From the NCBI GenBank assembly GCA_900239685.1, contig OENT01000943.1, positions 1 to 64,000 of the forward strand: 64,000 nucleotides of DNA, written 5' to 3'. The DNA is from Rotaria macrura. Its lineage: Eukaryota > Rotifera > Eurotatoria > Philodinida > Philodinidae. The notes under the pieces are model-generated. The model was not told the origin of the DNA. It searched no databases and saw only the letters and a program-made list of their open reading frames with translations. Below, one piece after another: positions 1-11,565 of the stretch. The first letter of the stretch is position 1, and every line of letters begins with the position of its first letter. The translations under genes and the position numbers were made by a program.

Positions 1-235
1 GCGTTATTACGATAAGAGACGCCTTCACTACTAACGTGTTCAATATGATGAGAACGCGTTGCTTACCAACAAGTATGCGTTTGAACGCGTTCAGAACTTC
101 GAGAAACGCGTCTGATCGCGTCAATTTGTTTTTAGAACACGTTTTTAATCGACCAAATACGTTCGATTTTTTCGAAAACGCGTTCTTTCACGTTCATTAT
201 ATTGAGTATTTTTCCATGGGCACTATACGATGAAC
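1..235. repeat. ACGCG-motif array, fragment of a transposon-like repeat
   Basis: The stretch carries many copies of ACGCGTT/AACGCGT-like words about every 15-30 bases, like the end arrays of the complete elements at 433-1721 and 18373-19735. The left end lies outside the window, and no TGTTTACATGGG-type terminus is visible at its right edge. A 65-codon open frame across it is only a by-product of the repeat. Confidence 0.55.
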
Positions 236-432
236 GAAATATATTTTTTCTTATGTTCTTCTATTATAATCTAAACGAAAAGCAGAATTTACAGGATTGA
301 TTTTTGAAGTTGGATTAATAATGGATCCTACTTTTTTTACAAAAATTGGTTTAGTGCCGAATTTCATAATAAATAATCGATCTCACTAAATAAAAATGAA
401 TTATATAAAAAAAGTGACAAAGATTAAGACAA
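236..432. other. AT-rich spacer, nothing recognised
   Basis: Short AT-rich gap between two ACGCG-array repeats. I see no coding signal. Confidence 0.5.
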
Positions 433-1721
433 CCCATGTAAACATTTTTTGAGTGAAAATGGGTCTGAGGCGCGTTTCGTTTGGGTCGAAATCGCAGCAA
501 CCAAACGCTTAGAGACGCAGCTCAGATGAAACATTTCTTGAGTTCTGACGCGGATCTATATAAGCTCTCCTTTAGACGCGATTGATGAGAAGATTGCTAC
601 CAGACGCGATCCAGCCTGAAGTTGCATCTGGACGCGACTGCCTCAATATTTTAAATTTCAAAAATGTATTTCAATCCGTCTCAGGTTTGATCTGAGTCGC
701 TATCGATATTGCCTGTCGATAGTCTTTACCTAACCAGAGGTCAACGGAAAATTTAAATTTTAATGTTTCTAAAATGGTAGAAGTTTGATTAGAACAAATG
801 AACTAGCGATTAAAAAGCAAGTGTACATACCATTGAATCACATGTGATCACATAAGTTACAGAACGAAACGTAATCTATATATGTATCGTCTATTAACAA
901 CATTTACATATGTATGTGTCAGTGAAACGCTCGGCATATATAAAATTAGAATTGTTGCTTTAAATATAAATGCATTAACTTATCCGAAAAAAATTAGATT
1001 ATATAAAATGAATTGCAAAATTTAAAAAATGTCTAATTATACCGATTAATGTTTTAGAGAAATATTCTTTACTTTTTTAACGACAGTTGATCTTATATCG
1101 AAAATTTTCAAAAAACTGGTCTCTTGATTTTGTTTTATCATTTTTTGAGTGTTGACTACAGATGTTTTAGAATCGATCTGCCTACTTTCTTCTATTTAAA
1201 ACGCACTTATAATATTTCAAGAGAAAAAAAACTTTCAAAATTGTTGAACCTTCGAAGTTATTCAGACTAAATTAAATTTCTAGAAAATCTTGAGAACTAT
1301 TTTCCTGGAGATGGAAAAACTTGGAAATATTTTCTGTATTAACAAGGTTCTGAATCGAGTCTGGGATATATCGTAATCGTAGGAGTATCGAATGCGTCTG
1401 AGCGTGATTCATACTCGACATCTTTTTGTGTTGGTGGAATGCGTTGCAACTAAAACCAAGTCTAGACGCAAGAAATGTTTCACTGGAGACGCATTTTGAA
1501 ATAAAATCGCACTCAGACGCGGTGCTCCACAATAGATCCAATGAGACACAAACATAGAAAAATCGCAACTAGACGCGCTTCTAACTAAAATCGCGTTCAG
1601 ACGCAGATCGTGAAAAGTCGCATCCACACGCATTTTTTATTTACTTTTCATTGCGTGTGGATGCGTTTCACACGAAGAACGCATTTAAACGCACGATTTC
1701 TGCGTTTTGTGTTTACATGGG
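433..1721. mobile_element. Non-autonomous DNA transposon with ACGCG subterminal arrays, copy 1
   Basis: The element is bounded by a perfect 12-bp terminal inverted repeat, CCCATGTAAACA at 433-444 and TGTTTACATGGG at 1710-1721. Similarity to copy 2 suggests the terminus may extend outward to GACAAC (428). Both ends hold arrays of roughly 25-28 bp units centred on AGACGCG, at about 468-640 and 1390-1700, in opposite senses. The AT-rich core (about 680-810) resembles that of the copy at 18373-19735, with shared words such as CTGAGTC and ACCTAACC in the same order. No transposase is encoded. A target-site duplication is not clear. Superfamily is unassigned: TIRs with subterminal arrays fit several cut-and-paste groups. 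Confidence 0.75.
1619..1665. repeat. Perfect 14-bp inverted repeat near the right end of ACGCG element 1
   Basis: CGCATCCACACGCA (1619-1632) and its exact reverse complement (1652-1665) are separated by 19 AT-rich bases, so the right arm of the element can form a cruciform or hairpin. Confidence 0.8.
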
Positions 1722-2580
1722 AAAAGTCTAAATGTTCGATACGTAATTAATCACTTGGATGTTGGCATCGTCATATGAACTGAAAAGACGGCTTTTTTTG
1801 ACTGAGAATAATTGAACATGAATATTTTTAAGTTGTAAAGAAAGATAATATTATTTTGGTTTGAATTAAATCCTACACTGCAGAAAATTCAAATCACAAC
1901 GAAAATATACACAATTAAATTACACTGTTTAGAAAAATTCGAAATACAATAACTTCGGTTTCAGAATACTTAATTTTATCACACATGTATATTTAATCGT
2001 TTACTACAATTGATTATTATTTGCTGAATCAATATCAATAATCAATATCATGTGCTTTTACTCGTATCCTTTGCTATTGTTTTGTTCATTTTAGTGTTAG
2101 CTGATGCTTATACCTGCAAATTTCCCTCGTTTTCGTCAGAATCAATAGAGTTTAATTAAGAACAAAATCATTTCTTATTGTCAACAGTCTAGCTATACGT
2201 TGTCTCTCTTCTAATCAAACTCAATCTCACTGTTATATTTGCATCGGTGAGATTTTGTTTTTTATTTACACTTGGATGAATTCCATGAATAAAGAAATGT
2301 GTCGCCAAAAAGCCAGATATAAGACTTATTGCAGATGGTTGTTCATGGTTAAGAACAAATGAGATTTCCCAGACAACTAATGTTTCTATACACGATGTAT
2401 TCTTGACAACTATTATCGTACAGTCGCTGGAGGATCGATTTTTTCTTGAAAGGTGCACAAGTTTATAATGTTCTACTTATTCTCTTTGGAATTTTATGTG
2501 GGAATAGTGGTAAGTAGTTTTTTCAAATAGTTCAACAACTAATTTTGATTTTTTACTAATATTGTTTTCAAGACTCCAGA
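1722..2580. other. Non-coding gap with TACACTG-type motifs
   Basis: No convincing gene. TACACTGCAGAAAATTC (about 1873) and TACACTGTTTAGAAAAATTC (about 1921) resemble the inverse of the TAGCAGTGTA end near 5147-5154, so this could be the left end of an older element; this is weak. Confidence 0.25.
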
Positions 2581-3740
2581 AACGTGCAACTATCAGAATG
2601 GTAAAATCAGCTTGTGAACCCATTGAAGCACTTGATGACATTCCTAAAAAAACCTCATCTCGTCATGCACCGGTGATTATGGAATCATTATGCTGTGAAC
2701 TAGAACAACAACCGAATTCGTTACACTGAGTCATAATTTAAAGTTTTAATATAGACAACCGAAGAATAATTTTAGTTATGCGATGAACTTGCCGTATTTT
2801 TGGGTATTTTCGGAAATGCACTTGTGGATAGAGCTGCCTTGGGTGCTGGTTTGTTATGTAAGTTTTGTAGCCCACTGGAATTTTACGTCGCCAACTAGTT
2901 AGTAAGAGAAATATTATGATAAAGCCACGCTTGAGTATCATCGCTGCTAAACATCGAAAGAGAATCATTGTGTGCTTGATCGGTAAAATCAGAAAACAAC
3001 TAAATTTTACAAAACTTTTTATAAAATTGCTACTGATTCGTATGTGCTGATAATATTTTTTCATATTCGTCTGTGTATCTCGCTTATGAATTTCTACTTG
3101 TTTAAGGTCTTAATTGGAAAAGCCAAGAGCGCAAAGATCGAAATGATGATAGTCTTTTTAATCGATTCTTAATTGCTATTGCATACAAACATCCACCAAA
3201 TCGAGAAATAACAGAACCAAAAATAGTAAAATACATAAGCTGGATGAAAGTAAACTTGAAAATTTGTATCAAAATCAGTTACTACCTTGTTTTCATTTAG
3301 CAAAAACATTCATGAAGGATATTATCTATAATTATGATATTATTTCGTCTGACAAATCAAACGAGGACGATTTTCTAGAAAGGTAGATTTTTTCTTGGAA
3401 ATTTAAATATTAATTTTAAAATGCATGCATTCAAAGTAAAACGCTGTTAGCGCAACCCCTAAAGATTCATAGATTGATGGGCTTTCTCGTTCTGAGTGAT
3501 AAACAAAATGTATGTGCCACTTTATCGTGAAACTAAATCAGGGATCACACTACTTGAATAGCTCTGTGCCAGCTTTCTGATGAGTTTTTCGTTCGAGGTA
3601 CCTGATGCTTCAATCTCGAAAAATTACTTTACCTAGAATTTAAAAAGCGAGGAGCACAACGTCAATTGTTTCGAAATGGACGCTCCAAAAAGTTATCCTC
3701 GAAACAGGCGACAAATTCTAAGCTAGATATCATGGTAAAT
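2580..3740 (+). pseudogene. Decayed DUF3987-like protein gene
   Basis: Several short reading frames in one direction, interrupted by stops and shifts, follow the order expected for a DUF3987-type protein (a family of uncertain, possibly primase- or replication-linked role). They are: a segment ending in MESLCCELEQQPNS (about 2680-2725); CDELAVFLGIFGNALVDRAA (about 2780-2840); a KPRLSIIAAKHRKR segment (about 2925-2965); DDSLFNRFLIAIAYKHPPN (about 3145-3205); and AQPLKIHRLMGFLVLSDKQN (about 3450-3510). Some breaks coincide with plausible GT..AG introns, but in-frame stops remain, for example after FYVAN near 2895. The family call is by remembered motif pattern (CDELAxFLG, RLSIIAA, LFNRFLIA) and is inference. 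There is no intact start. Confidence 0.4.
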
Positions 3741-4930
3741 ATTTGTGAATACTTGTTCATTTCTGCAGAGATATTGGTCTTATTCACAGACACGCGTATC
3801 AAGGAATCATTCACAACATGATAAGTGGCAGGTTTACAGCATTTTCAAACTTCAGCTAAGTACATGGGTAGATGCTGATTCTGTATATTGCCTCATACAT
3901 CAATGATGGCTCAACTGTCGGTGCACCATCAGTCTGACTAGGTATCTGTTGAAATGATCTATGACACAATCAATAATTAGTAACTGAATTATACTAATAC
4001 ATTATACTATCTAATCTTGAGAATGAGTTGAGTTATATAAATAACCAGTCGGACTGGTATCTAGTTAGCTGGCACTGGCACATACCTAATTCTCTTCTAA
4101 CATTCACTTCATTTCGCAATGTGATCGGTTGGATAAATTACGTCATTCTTTGAATTATAGTCGTTTATTTCCTCGTCAATGGTTTCTGCATGACGTTTTA
4201 TTCTTTCTTCCAACATTTTCCAATATTCTTCTCGAAATCAAATGTTCTTCTGTCACTTCTACGAAGCAAGTCATTTGTTTGTGGAAAAAATATATTCCCG
4301 GTAAAAATGTCTCGCCATCAGCAAAATGAGTCACTTTAGCTGGGTTCCGATATTTCTTCCACAATGAGTCTTTAAATAAGACGATTTTGTCTGGCATTCA
4401 TTTTGTTACGCAAAGTCATCAAGTAAGGGTAAGTTGAATGCCTTTGAGTGTGATAGTAGTTTTTCGCAAACTTTAACTTCTTCAAGCGAGCTTGATCTTA
4501 CTTCAAAGTTTTTCAAAATGATCCTGCCGAGAAAACAGAATTGTTTTCGAAAAAAGAAATGTTTTTCTTTAAAAAATACTCGTTTAGATGAAAAATGTCA
4601 GGTTCAGCTCGATGTTGATTTTTCTTCCAAACGCTTCGTTATGAAAGACGTTTTCATTCAGTACTTAGCTGAGTAGACATGATGATTCAGGATCTATATG
4701 TTAAGTGATTTCGATGTGTTGCTCCAAAGTTTATCAATACTTTCTCTGAAGAAATTCAAATGAAGGTCCTTCGTAACGTTGCTCCTTAGATGAGATCCCG
4801 ATTTTGCACTGTTGTCTAGGCTCGACTTGATTTCTTGAATAGTTGTAGCAGCGGGAGTGCTTAGGTTTTTTTTTGAAAGAATATCGGTTTTCTGACTATT
4901 ATTTATTTTTATGTATGAGAAAAAAATCGA
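3741..4930. other. Non-coding gap with small palindromes
   Basis: No supported gene. ACCAGTCGGACTGGT near 4044-4058 is a 15-base palindrome. Open frames on both strands at about 4130-4680 overlap each other and have no family signal. Confidence 0.3.
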
Positions 4931-4934
4931 GTTA

Positions 4935-5155
4935 TACAATTTAAGTTTCACTGAGTGTTTTTCTTTATTTCTCACACTGAAAAAGTGGTCCCATTGCCTA
5001 ACCGAAAATGGCTTCAATTTTTTCAACGAAGTCGAAACCCTTTCAAAGGTTTCGGACGTATGTGTGAAACCGTTGAAATAGGTTTCTAGACGCTTGATAA
5101 ACATTTTGATGATTTCGTATCAGTGTACGAAACCATGTTTTAGCAGTGTATCGTC
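4935..5155. repeat. GAAACC/GGTTTC array ending in TAGCAGTGTA, possible transposon end
   Basis: GAAACC and GGTTTC words recur in both senses between about 5035 and 5135, including the hairpin TTTCGTA (5113-5119) with TACGAAA (5126-5132). The array stops at TTTTAGCAGTGTA near 5154. The layout resembles a transposon subterminal region, but the opposite end is not secure (candidates at 1873 and 1921). A 136-codon minus-strand open frame here (4694-5104) is read as a by-product of the repeat. Confidence 0.35.
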
Positions 5156-8100
5156 AATTTGAAAAGTCGGCTTGATCCGTCGATTCCGTGCTCGACTTGT
5201 TGTCTGTTATTTTTCCAATTAATCTTGAGTGCGTGCTTCTGTGAATGTTTTTGTGATTGGGTATAGTTGTGATGAGTACATGGCGGTTGAAAGAGTAATA
5301 GATGTCCTGGCTTGTTGTCTATATTTTGGTATTTGTCGGTCTGATATTTGTATCAATACGAATGGTTGTTTGGAATTATTAGGCTAGATGAGGGTGCTCG
5401 CAGGCTGGTATTTTGGGTTTGTTCACTATTAGGGCGAACGTGGAATTGATGATATTAGTTTTGGTTCATGTGTTGCTATTGGTTGGCTAATATTTTCGTG
5501 TTCATTCTTGTTCCTGTATAAATTGCGGCATTGGTACGGGTTCACTGTTTGTGGTGTAGGTGTGTTGTTTCTTATCTTGATGGAGGTGGAAGTATCGTCG
5601 TTGTTATAAAAAAAATAGAACCTAAATAGGGACAGTACTATATGCTTACTTTATCGGATGAAACGCACATTCTTTACTCGACTGAGTAAAAGTAAAGCTT
5701 TTACTTTAACCTGTTGGTTAAAAAAGACACAGAAAAAGAAAATGTAAGCACTTAACCGAAAAGTAAAATGAAGTAAAGTGGTTGTATCCCGGTGAAAACA
5801 ACGACACTTATACAACCGTTTACGGTCAACTCCAGTCTCGTATTACGATGCCGTCTTATGATCAATGGGGTTACGATAAAATGTGGAACACATACGTATC
5901 ACATTTAACCGTAAATGGGTATATGCGATAGAAATACACATAATCGTAACCTTCCACCTGGGTAGCGTAACTTGACTGTCTCCCTGATTAGGAGCAAAAA
6001 TTTGATAAATTAGAAGACGCATTGTGTTGATGAGAATAAAATATTTTGTCCTTAAACCAATTTTTAGCCGAAAAATTGAATCATTGTACTTAAAGTTGAC
6101 TGATGACTATTTGGCTCAGCATCCTAAATCGATAATACTACTGCAATACTATCAAGATATAATGCTAGATCACAAAACTATGTAGTATTAAGTTAGGGGA
6201 GTTCAAGCTCATGTTTCAGTTTACTTTTTCAAAGTAAACTAAAGAGAAAGTATCAGCACTTGACCTCAATCGACTGTTTTAGACTCATCTGAATATCTTT
6301 TTATGAGATTACGTTTTTGTGAAGTGTGACCCAGAATGTTTCCTTGGAATTGGACGGATGCTACTCGAACTACAGCGGACAAGTGATATGATTCTGGATG
6401 TAGGAAGTAATCTGATTTAACTGCAAGTGACTAAAACTACCGGAAAGTGTCAGATATACGGTAGAAAAACATCTGATGTCACTATAATATAGAAGCAGTA
6501 TTACCGCTGTTTGCTTTGGCTTGTCTTTATGGGATGAAAAAAGAAGTTGAATAATACAGAATGGAAAACTTTCAACTAAAATACGAGTCCCATCGTTCAG
6601 TGGTCTCTGGTTTTCTTCGGTGGAAAACAGCTCTCACATCTTTGCTCATGATGAAACTGCTAATGATACCAATGATTATATAGCAATCACTTAGAGTTCT
6701 GATATCATTCTGGCCGGATTTTTTCTTATTAAAATTGATGTTAGGTAGAATGCGTATATATATTCAGATGAATTTCTCGCTACTTTTTAAAATGTTTTTG
6801 TCCCTAGTCTGGTTGAGTCGAGGTTGTTTCCAATTCCTGGATACGATCGTATAATTAGCGTTTTGAATTCGATTGATTTTCAGCCTGAGAATACTGTTTT
6901 CACGTCGCTACAAGAATGATACCACAAAGTACACGACGACGCTGAAAAATCATTGGAGTACGGCCGGTTTCCTTCAGTAACTGAAGACCATAATCGATTA
7001 ATTAAGGATATTTACCACAGTCGAAAAGTATGAACCCTGTTCCACATCTTTTCTAACGATTTCTCCAATATTCAGTGACCGAACGATCCACCTCGGTTTT
7101 AAGAATAAGGAAGTCGAGAAAGAAAAATAAATTGTTTCTTACTGCGCTTATAAGTACTAAATAGCTTTATTCGAAACTGAGTAGATCGAAAGGTAAATTG
7201 ATTCTGGTTTTCTATGCAGTTTTGGATCAGTGCTAACATCGGTAGAAATCGATCCAATGTTGACATACAACAAACAACGCCAACACTTCGCTTGTAACTA
7301 ACTATTTATGCATTTGCTTTGTACCTGTCACACATCGTGAAAGAGCTTTTGTTACATTAATTACGATTAAATAGTGCTAAAATCTCATGATCATATTTTA
7401 AGTTCTCGCTAATTTCATTTCTAGTAAAGTATGTAAAACTTGATGAATAAACGGTTTCGAATGTATATCAAGAAAGCAACATTCGTTTGACTAATAACAA
7501 TAGATACAAGGTGCTTGACGTGTTAATGTCGCAGAGGTTGAGCTAACAGCTTCCTTCTGTGAGTATATTAGTACATTAAATTCTATAGAAAAGCTTGTTA
7601 ACGCAGTCCCATTGGTACTAAAATGTGGAACTCACATATATTTAGCTTCATAATAGTAGTGATAAATACAGAAAATGTAATAGCACGAATTTTTTGTGTC
7701 GTCTTTCTGTGATCGGCACCCTATTCTCCATTTTCATTTTTCTAATTCTAAGCTTGGAAATAAACGGCAAATAAAGCTGTACCATATTACGATTACGTAA
7801 TGCTAGTCGTTAAGGTCTGTAAGGATGAATGTTTTTCATGTGGATAGGAGAGTTTCAAAAACCTATCTCTTAAAATTCAACCTTTTTTGTATTATACATA
7901 ATACTGATAAGAGTATCTATTATTTCTCATAGGAATGTTTTGAATTTAAAGAACGTTTTGGAATGCTTTGAAAAATTGATCTATATCAAACGTTATCACT
8001 AGTCAATGCGTAATATTGCTTCCATTCATGATGAATATCATTAAATATTATTCTTTTAACATTTATCAAATTGGTCAGATCATCGAATGACTGATTTTTA

Positions 8101-8260
8101 AAATAAGCATTTGAATATTAATCTAAACGTTGAATGAGCATTTTGTAGAAGAAAGACGGCAGGAAAAAAATCTTAACAGTGATATTTTTCCCTTGATGGT
8201 TCAACTGAGAACTTATCATCGATTTATCTTAATGATGTTTGCAATATTCTAAGGATTCTG
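5156..8260. other. 3.1 kb gap without a recognisable gene
   Basis: AT-rich sequence with no open frame over 60 codons that looks like a protein family. It contains an imperfect palindrome around AAGCTT near 5685-5710 and the hairpin at 6218-6240. A word ATGATACCACAAAGTA at about 6916 recurs near 27653, which may mark an old dispersed repeat. Confidence 0.35.
6218..6240. repeat. Perfect 10-bp hairpin with TTC loop
   Basis: AGTTTACTTT (6218-6227), TTC, then AAAGTAAACT (6231-6240). A second perfect hairpin with the same TTC loop lies at 30599-30625. Confidence 0.8.
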
Positions 8261-8265
8261 ACTAC

Positions 8266-8273
8266 TATAAATA
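8266..8273 (+). promoter_or_regulatory. TATA box candidate for the secreted-protein gene
   Basis: TATAAATA sits 69 bases upstream of the ATG at 8335, a reasonable distance for a short 5' leader. Confidence 0.4.
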
Positions 8274-8334
8274 TGTAGGAATTAATCCCTTTTCTTTATT
8301 CAATAGATTCAATTTCATATCTTCAAGTCAAATT

Positions 8335-9094
8335 ATGAACATTCGTATGACGATGTCTTCATTATTTACTATAAATGGTTTCCTCACAATACTCATTTTA
8401 AGTTGTTTTGTGTCTAAATCTCATGAACAACCAATAAAACGTGATCATATGTGTGGTCGAATACGTGAAATTCTATGCATCAGAGATGTTTTAAGAAACA
8501 TAGCAGCAATTAATGTGAGAATTCAAGCAATAGCGGCTGAGATTGCCGCAGATATCACAAGCAGAGCTCAAACTATGAATGAAGTGAAACGTTATTCGAA
8601 TTTTCAAATGCCCTTGATTGAATCACAAATACCAAGACTTGAACATCATCATAGTTTTTCTGAAGTGAATAATATTCACAAGGTAATTGTTTCTTTTGAA
8701 TCTAAATATTACTCATTTCTATTTTGACGTGTAGAAATTTCTAATTCAACTCATATCAGAAGCACATGATGCCATCAGTTTCTATTACAATTCTATCGGT
8801 GAAATATTGACTATGAACAATACAAAATCATCGAGAATAAATGTTTGGCTAGAACAAATTCAAAACTATCTTCGATTCGATATTATTTGTCAATATCGAG
8901 ATGTTCTAAGTGTTTATTCACACGGATGGACTTCAATAAATGAAACAGGTCGAATGAAATTTACTTCGGTGGGTCATAGAATTTCACAATCAGTTGTTCA
9001 TGATGCTCACTCAAATATTACTGTTCCATTTTTATGCCAATCGTTGAATATAATATCTACTGTTATTTATAGGATTGAACTCAAATTTGTTTAA
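8335..9094 (+). CDS. Secreted protein of unknown family, two exons
   Basis: Exon 1 is 8335-8682 and exon 2 is 8735-9094; the 52-bp intron (8683-8734) begins GTAATT, ends GTGTAG and is phase 0. The joined protein is 235 residues. The ATG at 8335 is the first in frame (another at 8347 and one at 8353 follow). Residues 10-26 form a hydrophobic signal-peptide core (LFTINGFLTILILSCFV), so the product is probably secreted. The mature part is largely helical in character and has only four cysteines (40, 48, 168, 217), enough for two disulfides. AATAAA follows at 9165-9170. I do not recognise the family. Without splicing both open frames look spurious; the clean in-frame intron is the main argument that the gene is real. 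Confidence 0.75.
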
Positions 9095-9170
9095 TAGTAA
9101 ACCAATGTGAATGTATTCAAGAAAACAATGTACACTTTCAATGTTTCATGTAAATTTTTTTGTTAATAAA

Positions 9171-9941
9171 ACGATGACTGATTTTATAGTATGCATCGAA
9201 AATCAATTTCTTTTATATAATGTTCAGAGGATAAATATCATTCCAATTAACGTTACCGTACAAAAGAGAGTTCACTTTTAGAATTATGCTGACGAATAAC
9301 TATTGATATTATTTTCTTGTTCAGGTATTACTTGAGACCATTCAATGGATGAGCACACACTAAATAGAACCCTTGTGTTATATCTTCCATCGTCTTAATA
9401 CATATGAATAAAAGAAAATTCATACTCATTTGTTGCAACACTCTTCAGCACAGAAAGCTTAGAGCATACTTTATCATTTTGCCAATAAACACATGAGATA
9501 GTTCTATTGAAAATTGACTACTCATCTCAAATAAGACAGTTCTTGACCTAACTCTAAATCAACTTCATACCTATAAGTGCTATAAAAGCAAAAACAATTC
9601 ATCAGCAAAAAAAGACCCGGTAAATCAATCGTTTATGTATCATATTGGCAAAGATTATCGTTACAATCGGCCCTATTTGAACTCCTCATAGTCTAAAAAC
9701 AGAGTGTAATATCATAGTTAGAGTTCTTCGATAATATCAGATAATTTTATCTACTGTTATTCATGGTTCCCAATTACTTTTGAAAGTGTGAGGGGCTAAA
9801 TTTTTGCAGAAACTTTAAGCTGTTTCGGCAGACAGTATGCAACAGACCACATTTATTTCATAATATCATAATCTGAGGTTGTCTTTATTAAAACAAAGTA
9901 AAAACAAAATATGTATCAAAAAAAATATTTCAAAAAGCTTT
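9171..9941. other. Gap without a recognisable gene
   Basis: AT-rich sequence between the secreted-protein gene and the dead hAT transposase. One hAT end may lie here, but I could not place it. Confidence 0.35.
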
Positions 9942-11565
9942 TCAAAACGCATCCTCTCTCAGGTTCATTTGATTAGATTGAAAAAATAAAGTTGCGTTTC
10001 GTGACTTCGCACTCCCTGGGTTTTTTACGAAATCTTGAACAATGAAATCTTTTGCATCATCTGTTAATTCTATGTCAAGAGTAGATAACTTCAATAATAT
10101 TTCGACATTTGTATGATTTAAGCGATTTCTTAATCAGGTTTTTATCCGTCGTAGAGCACTAAACATTCGTTCGGGTTCATTCGAACGAACTGCAAATGTT
10201 CCAAGTATTTGATACAATCGAAACCGTTCTTCGAATTTTTTACTACCAAATTTGTGAGTCTCGATAATATTGATGGAATCGAAGTAATACTTTCAAAAGT
10301 CTTCAGGAAGGCATATATATATCATCTTTTAAATATTGTGTATTAAGTAATGGCTTATCAGTTCGCTCGTACACTTTTCCATCAACACTCTAGTGTACAT
10401 ATGTGCTAGGAGATATGCATTTAGTTAGTAACGGGCTGCTGATTAACCCTTCAGGTAAAACTTTTGTAGGATAAGAGAATACGCACAAATTGTGAATCAG
10501 TTGCTTTGCTTCAGAATACTAACGATCATCTAATGCTTTTAAAATATTCTGAACAAAGCCATTGCTGATTTCTTTGAATTTATATTCATCAAAGTCGTTT
10601 TTTGGTCATTATTGCTGATATCTTGTTGAATGTGATGTTAATTGAGTTAATGGAGTACAGTTTTTAATATCATTTAGCATGGCCTTGGAAGTAATGAAAT
10701 CGAAATTGTTCATTGTATGTGCTATTGTTTCTCGTGCTGCATCGAAACTTACAGTGAATTCATCCAACAATAATCCACGTTTTTCACTTTCTCTTAAAAA
10801 TTTCATAGCTGAACGAAGAATATCTCGTAAAAGATGTATTTGAAATACAATCATTGGTTTAATCAAATCCATAACATATCGACGTCCATCAGATGAACCA
10901 CGTGCTTTTGCTTGAGCTATTGTTGCAAAATTCATAATTATTGCTAGACAATGGTGGCAAGAAAAACTTACAATTTCAAATGATTAAGACCACCTTGTCT
11001 CACTCGGTTTTTGGATGCTATGTCCTGTTAAATTGAATAATTAGTAGTAATTGGTATCAACGAGAAGATTTGTACCTTTTTCACGTGAGCCAATGACTTT
11101 TTGACAATTAAAAAGTATTTCTACTCTACGTGGACTATCATTCGAATAGATCAAAGGCGACTTTATAGTATCAAATGCATCATAGAATGAATACTCGACG
11201 GCATCCTTTATGCCAAGATTGAGTAGATGAGGTCGGCAGTAAATATTAATGCTACATGTTGATAAACGCTTTCTCATATGACTTCATGATGGAAACTGTA
11301 TGCATGCCGCTCCATCATGTGTTTGAGCAATAATAATGAGTTCTTTTCCTGTCTGTTTCTGCAAATTATTTATTAAGTCTTCCACGACATAGAATATACC
11401 TACATGAGATAAACAAAATAGTTGAATATTTCATCATATTAGGTTAAATCAAGCTACATTCACCACTTGTATCATTTATAAGATCTAACTTAAATATTTC
11501 TTCTTTGACCACTCCAGTATCCTTCTCTACATATCTTAAACATGTGCAAATCGTTTGTCTTACTG
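9942..11565 (-). pseudogene. Dead hAT-superfamily transposase (DUF4371 plus hAT dimerisation type)
   Basis: Read on the minus strand from 11565 downward, fragments appear in the family order: CLRYVEKDTGVVKEEIF and LDLINDTSG (about 11560-11460); FYVVEDLINNLQ and AQTHDGAA (about 11390-11300); YCRPHLLNLGIKDAVEYSFY (about 11240-11180); the KPSETRWS hallmark (about 11010); a long helical block (10935-10609); and the C-terminal dimerisation motif FSALRRIKT..LRNRLNHTN (about 10165-10110), ending with a TGA at 9942-9944. Plausible short introns lie near 11402-11459, 10983-11040 and 10940-10966. In-frame stops, for example directly after ETRWS and within the dimerisation motif, make it inactive. Similar proteins are the ZMYM/ZBED-like hAT transposases. 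Terminal repeats and an 8-bp target duplication were not found. Confidence 0.75.

Noticed and set aside
36..233. 65-codon open frame
   Set aside because: It lies entirely in the ACGCG array; its composition reflects the repeat, not a protein.
1272..1633. Two overlapping minus-strand open frames (98 and 74 codons)
   Set aside because: Both fall in the right-hand array of ACGCG element 1 and overlap in different frames; repeat by-products.
4694..5104. 136-codon minus-strand open frame
   Set aside because: It overlaps the GAAACC/GGTTTC inverted array, has no ordered domain pattern and is probably an accident of the repeat.
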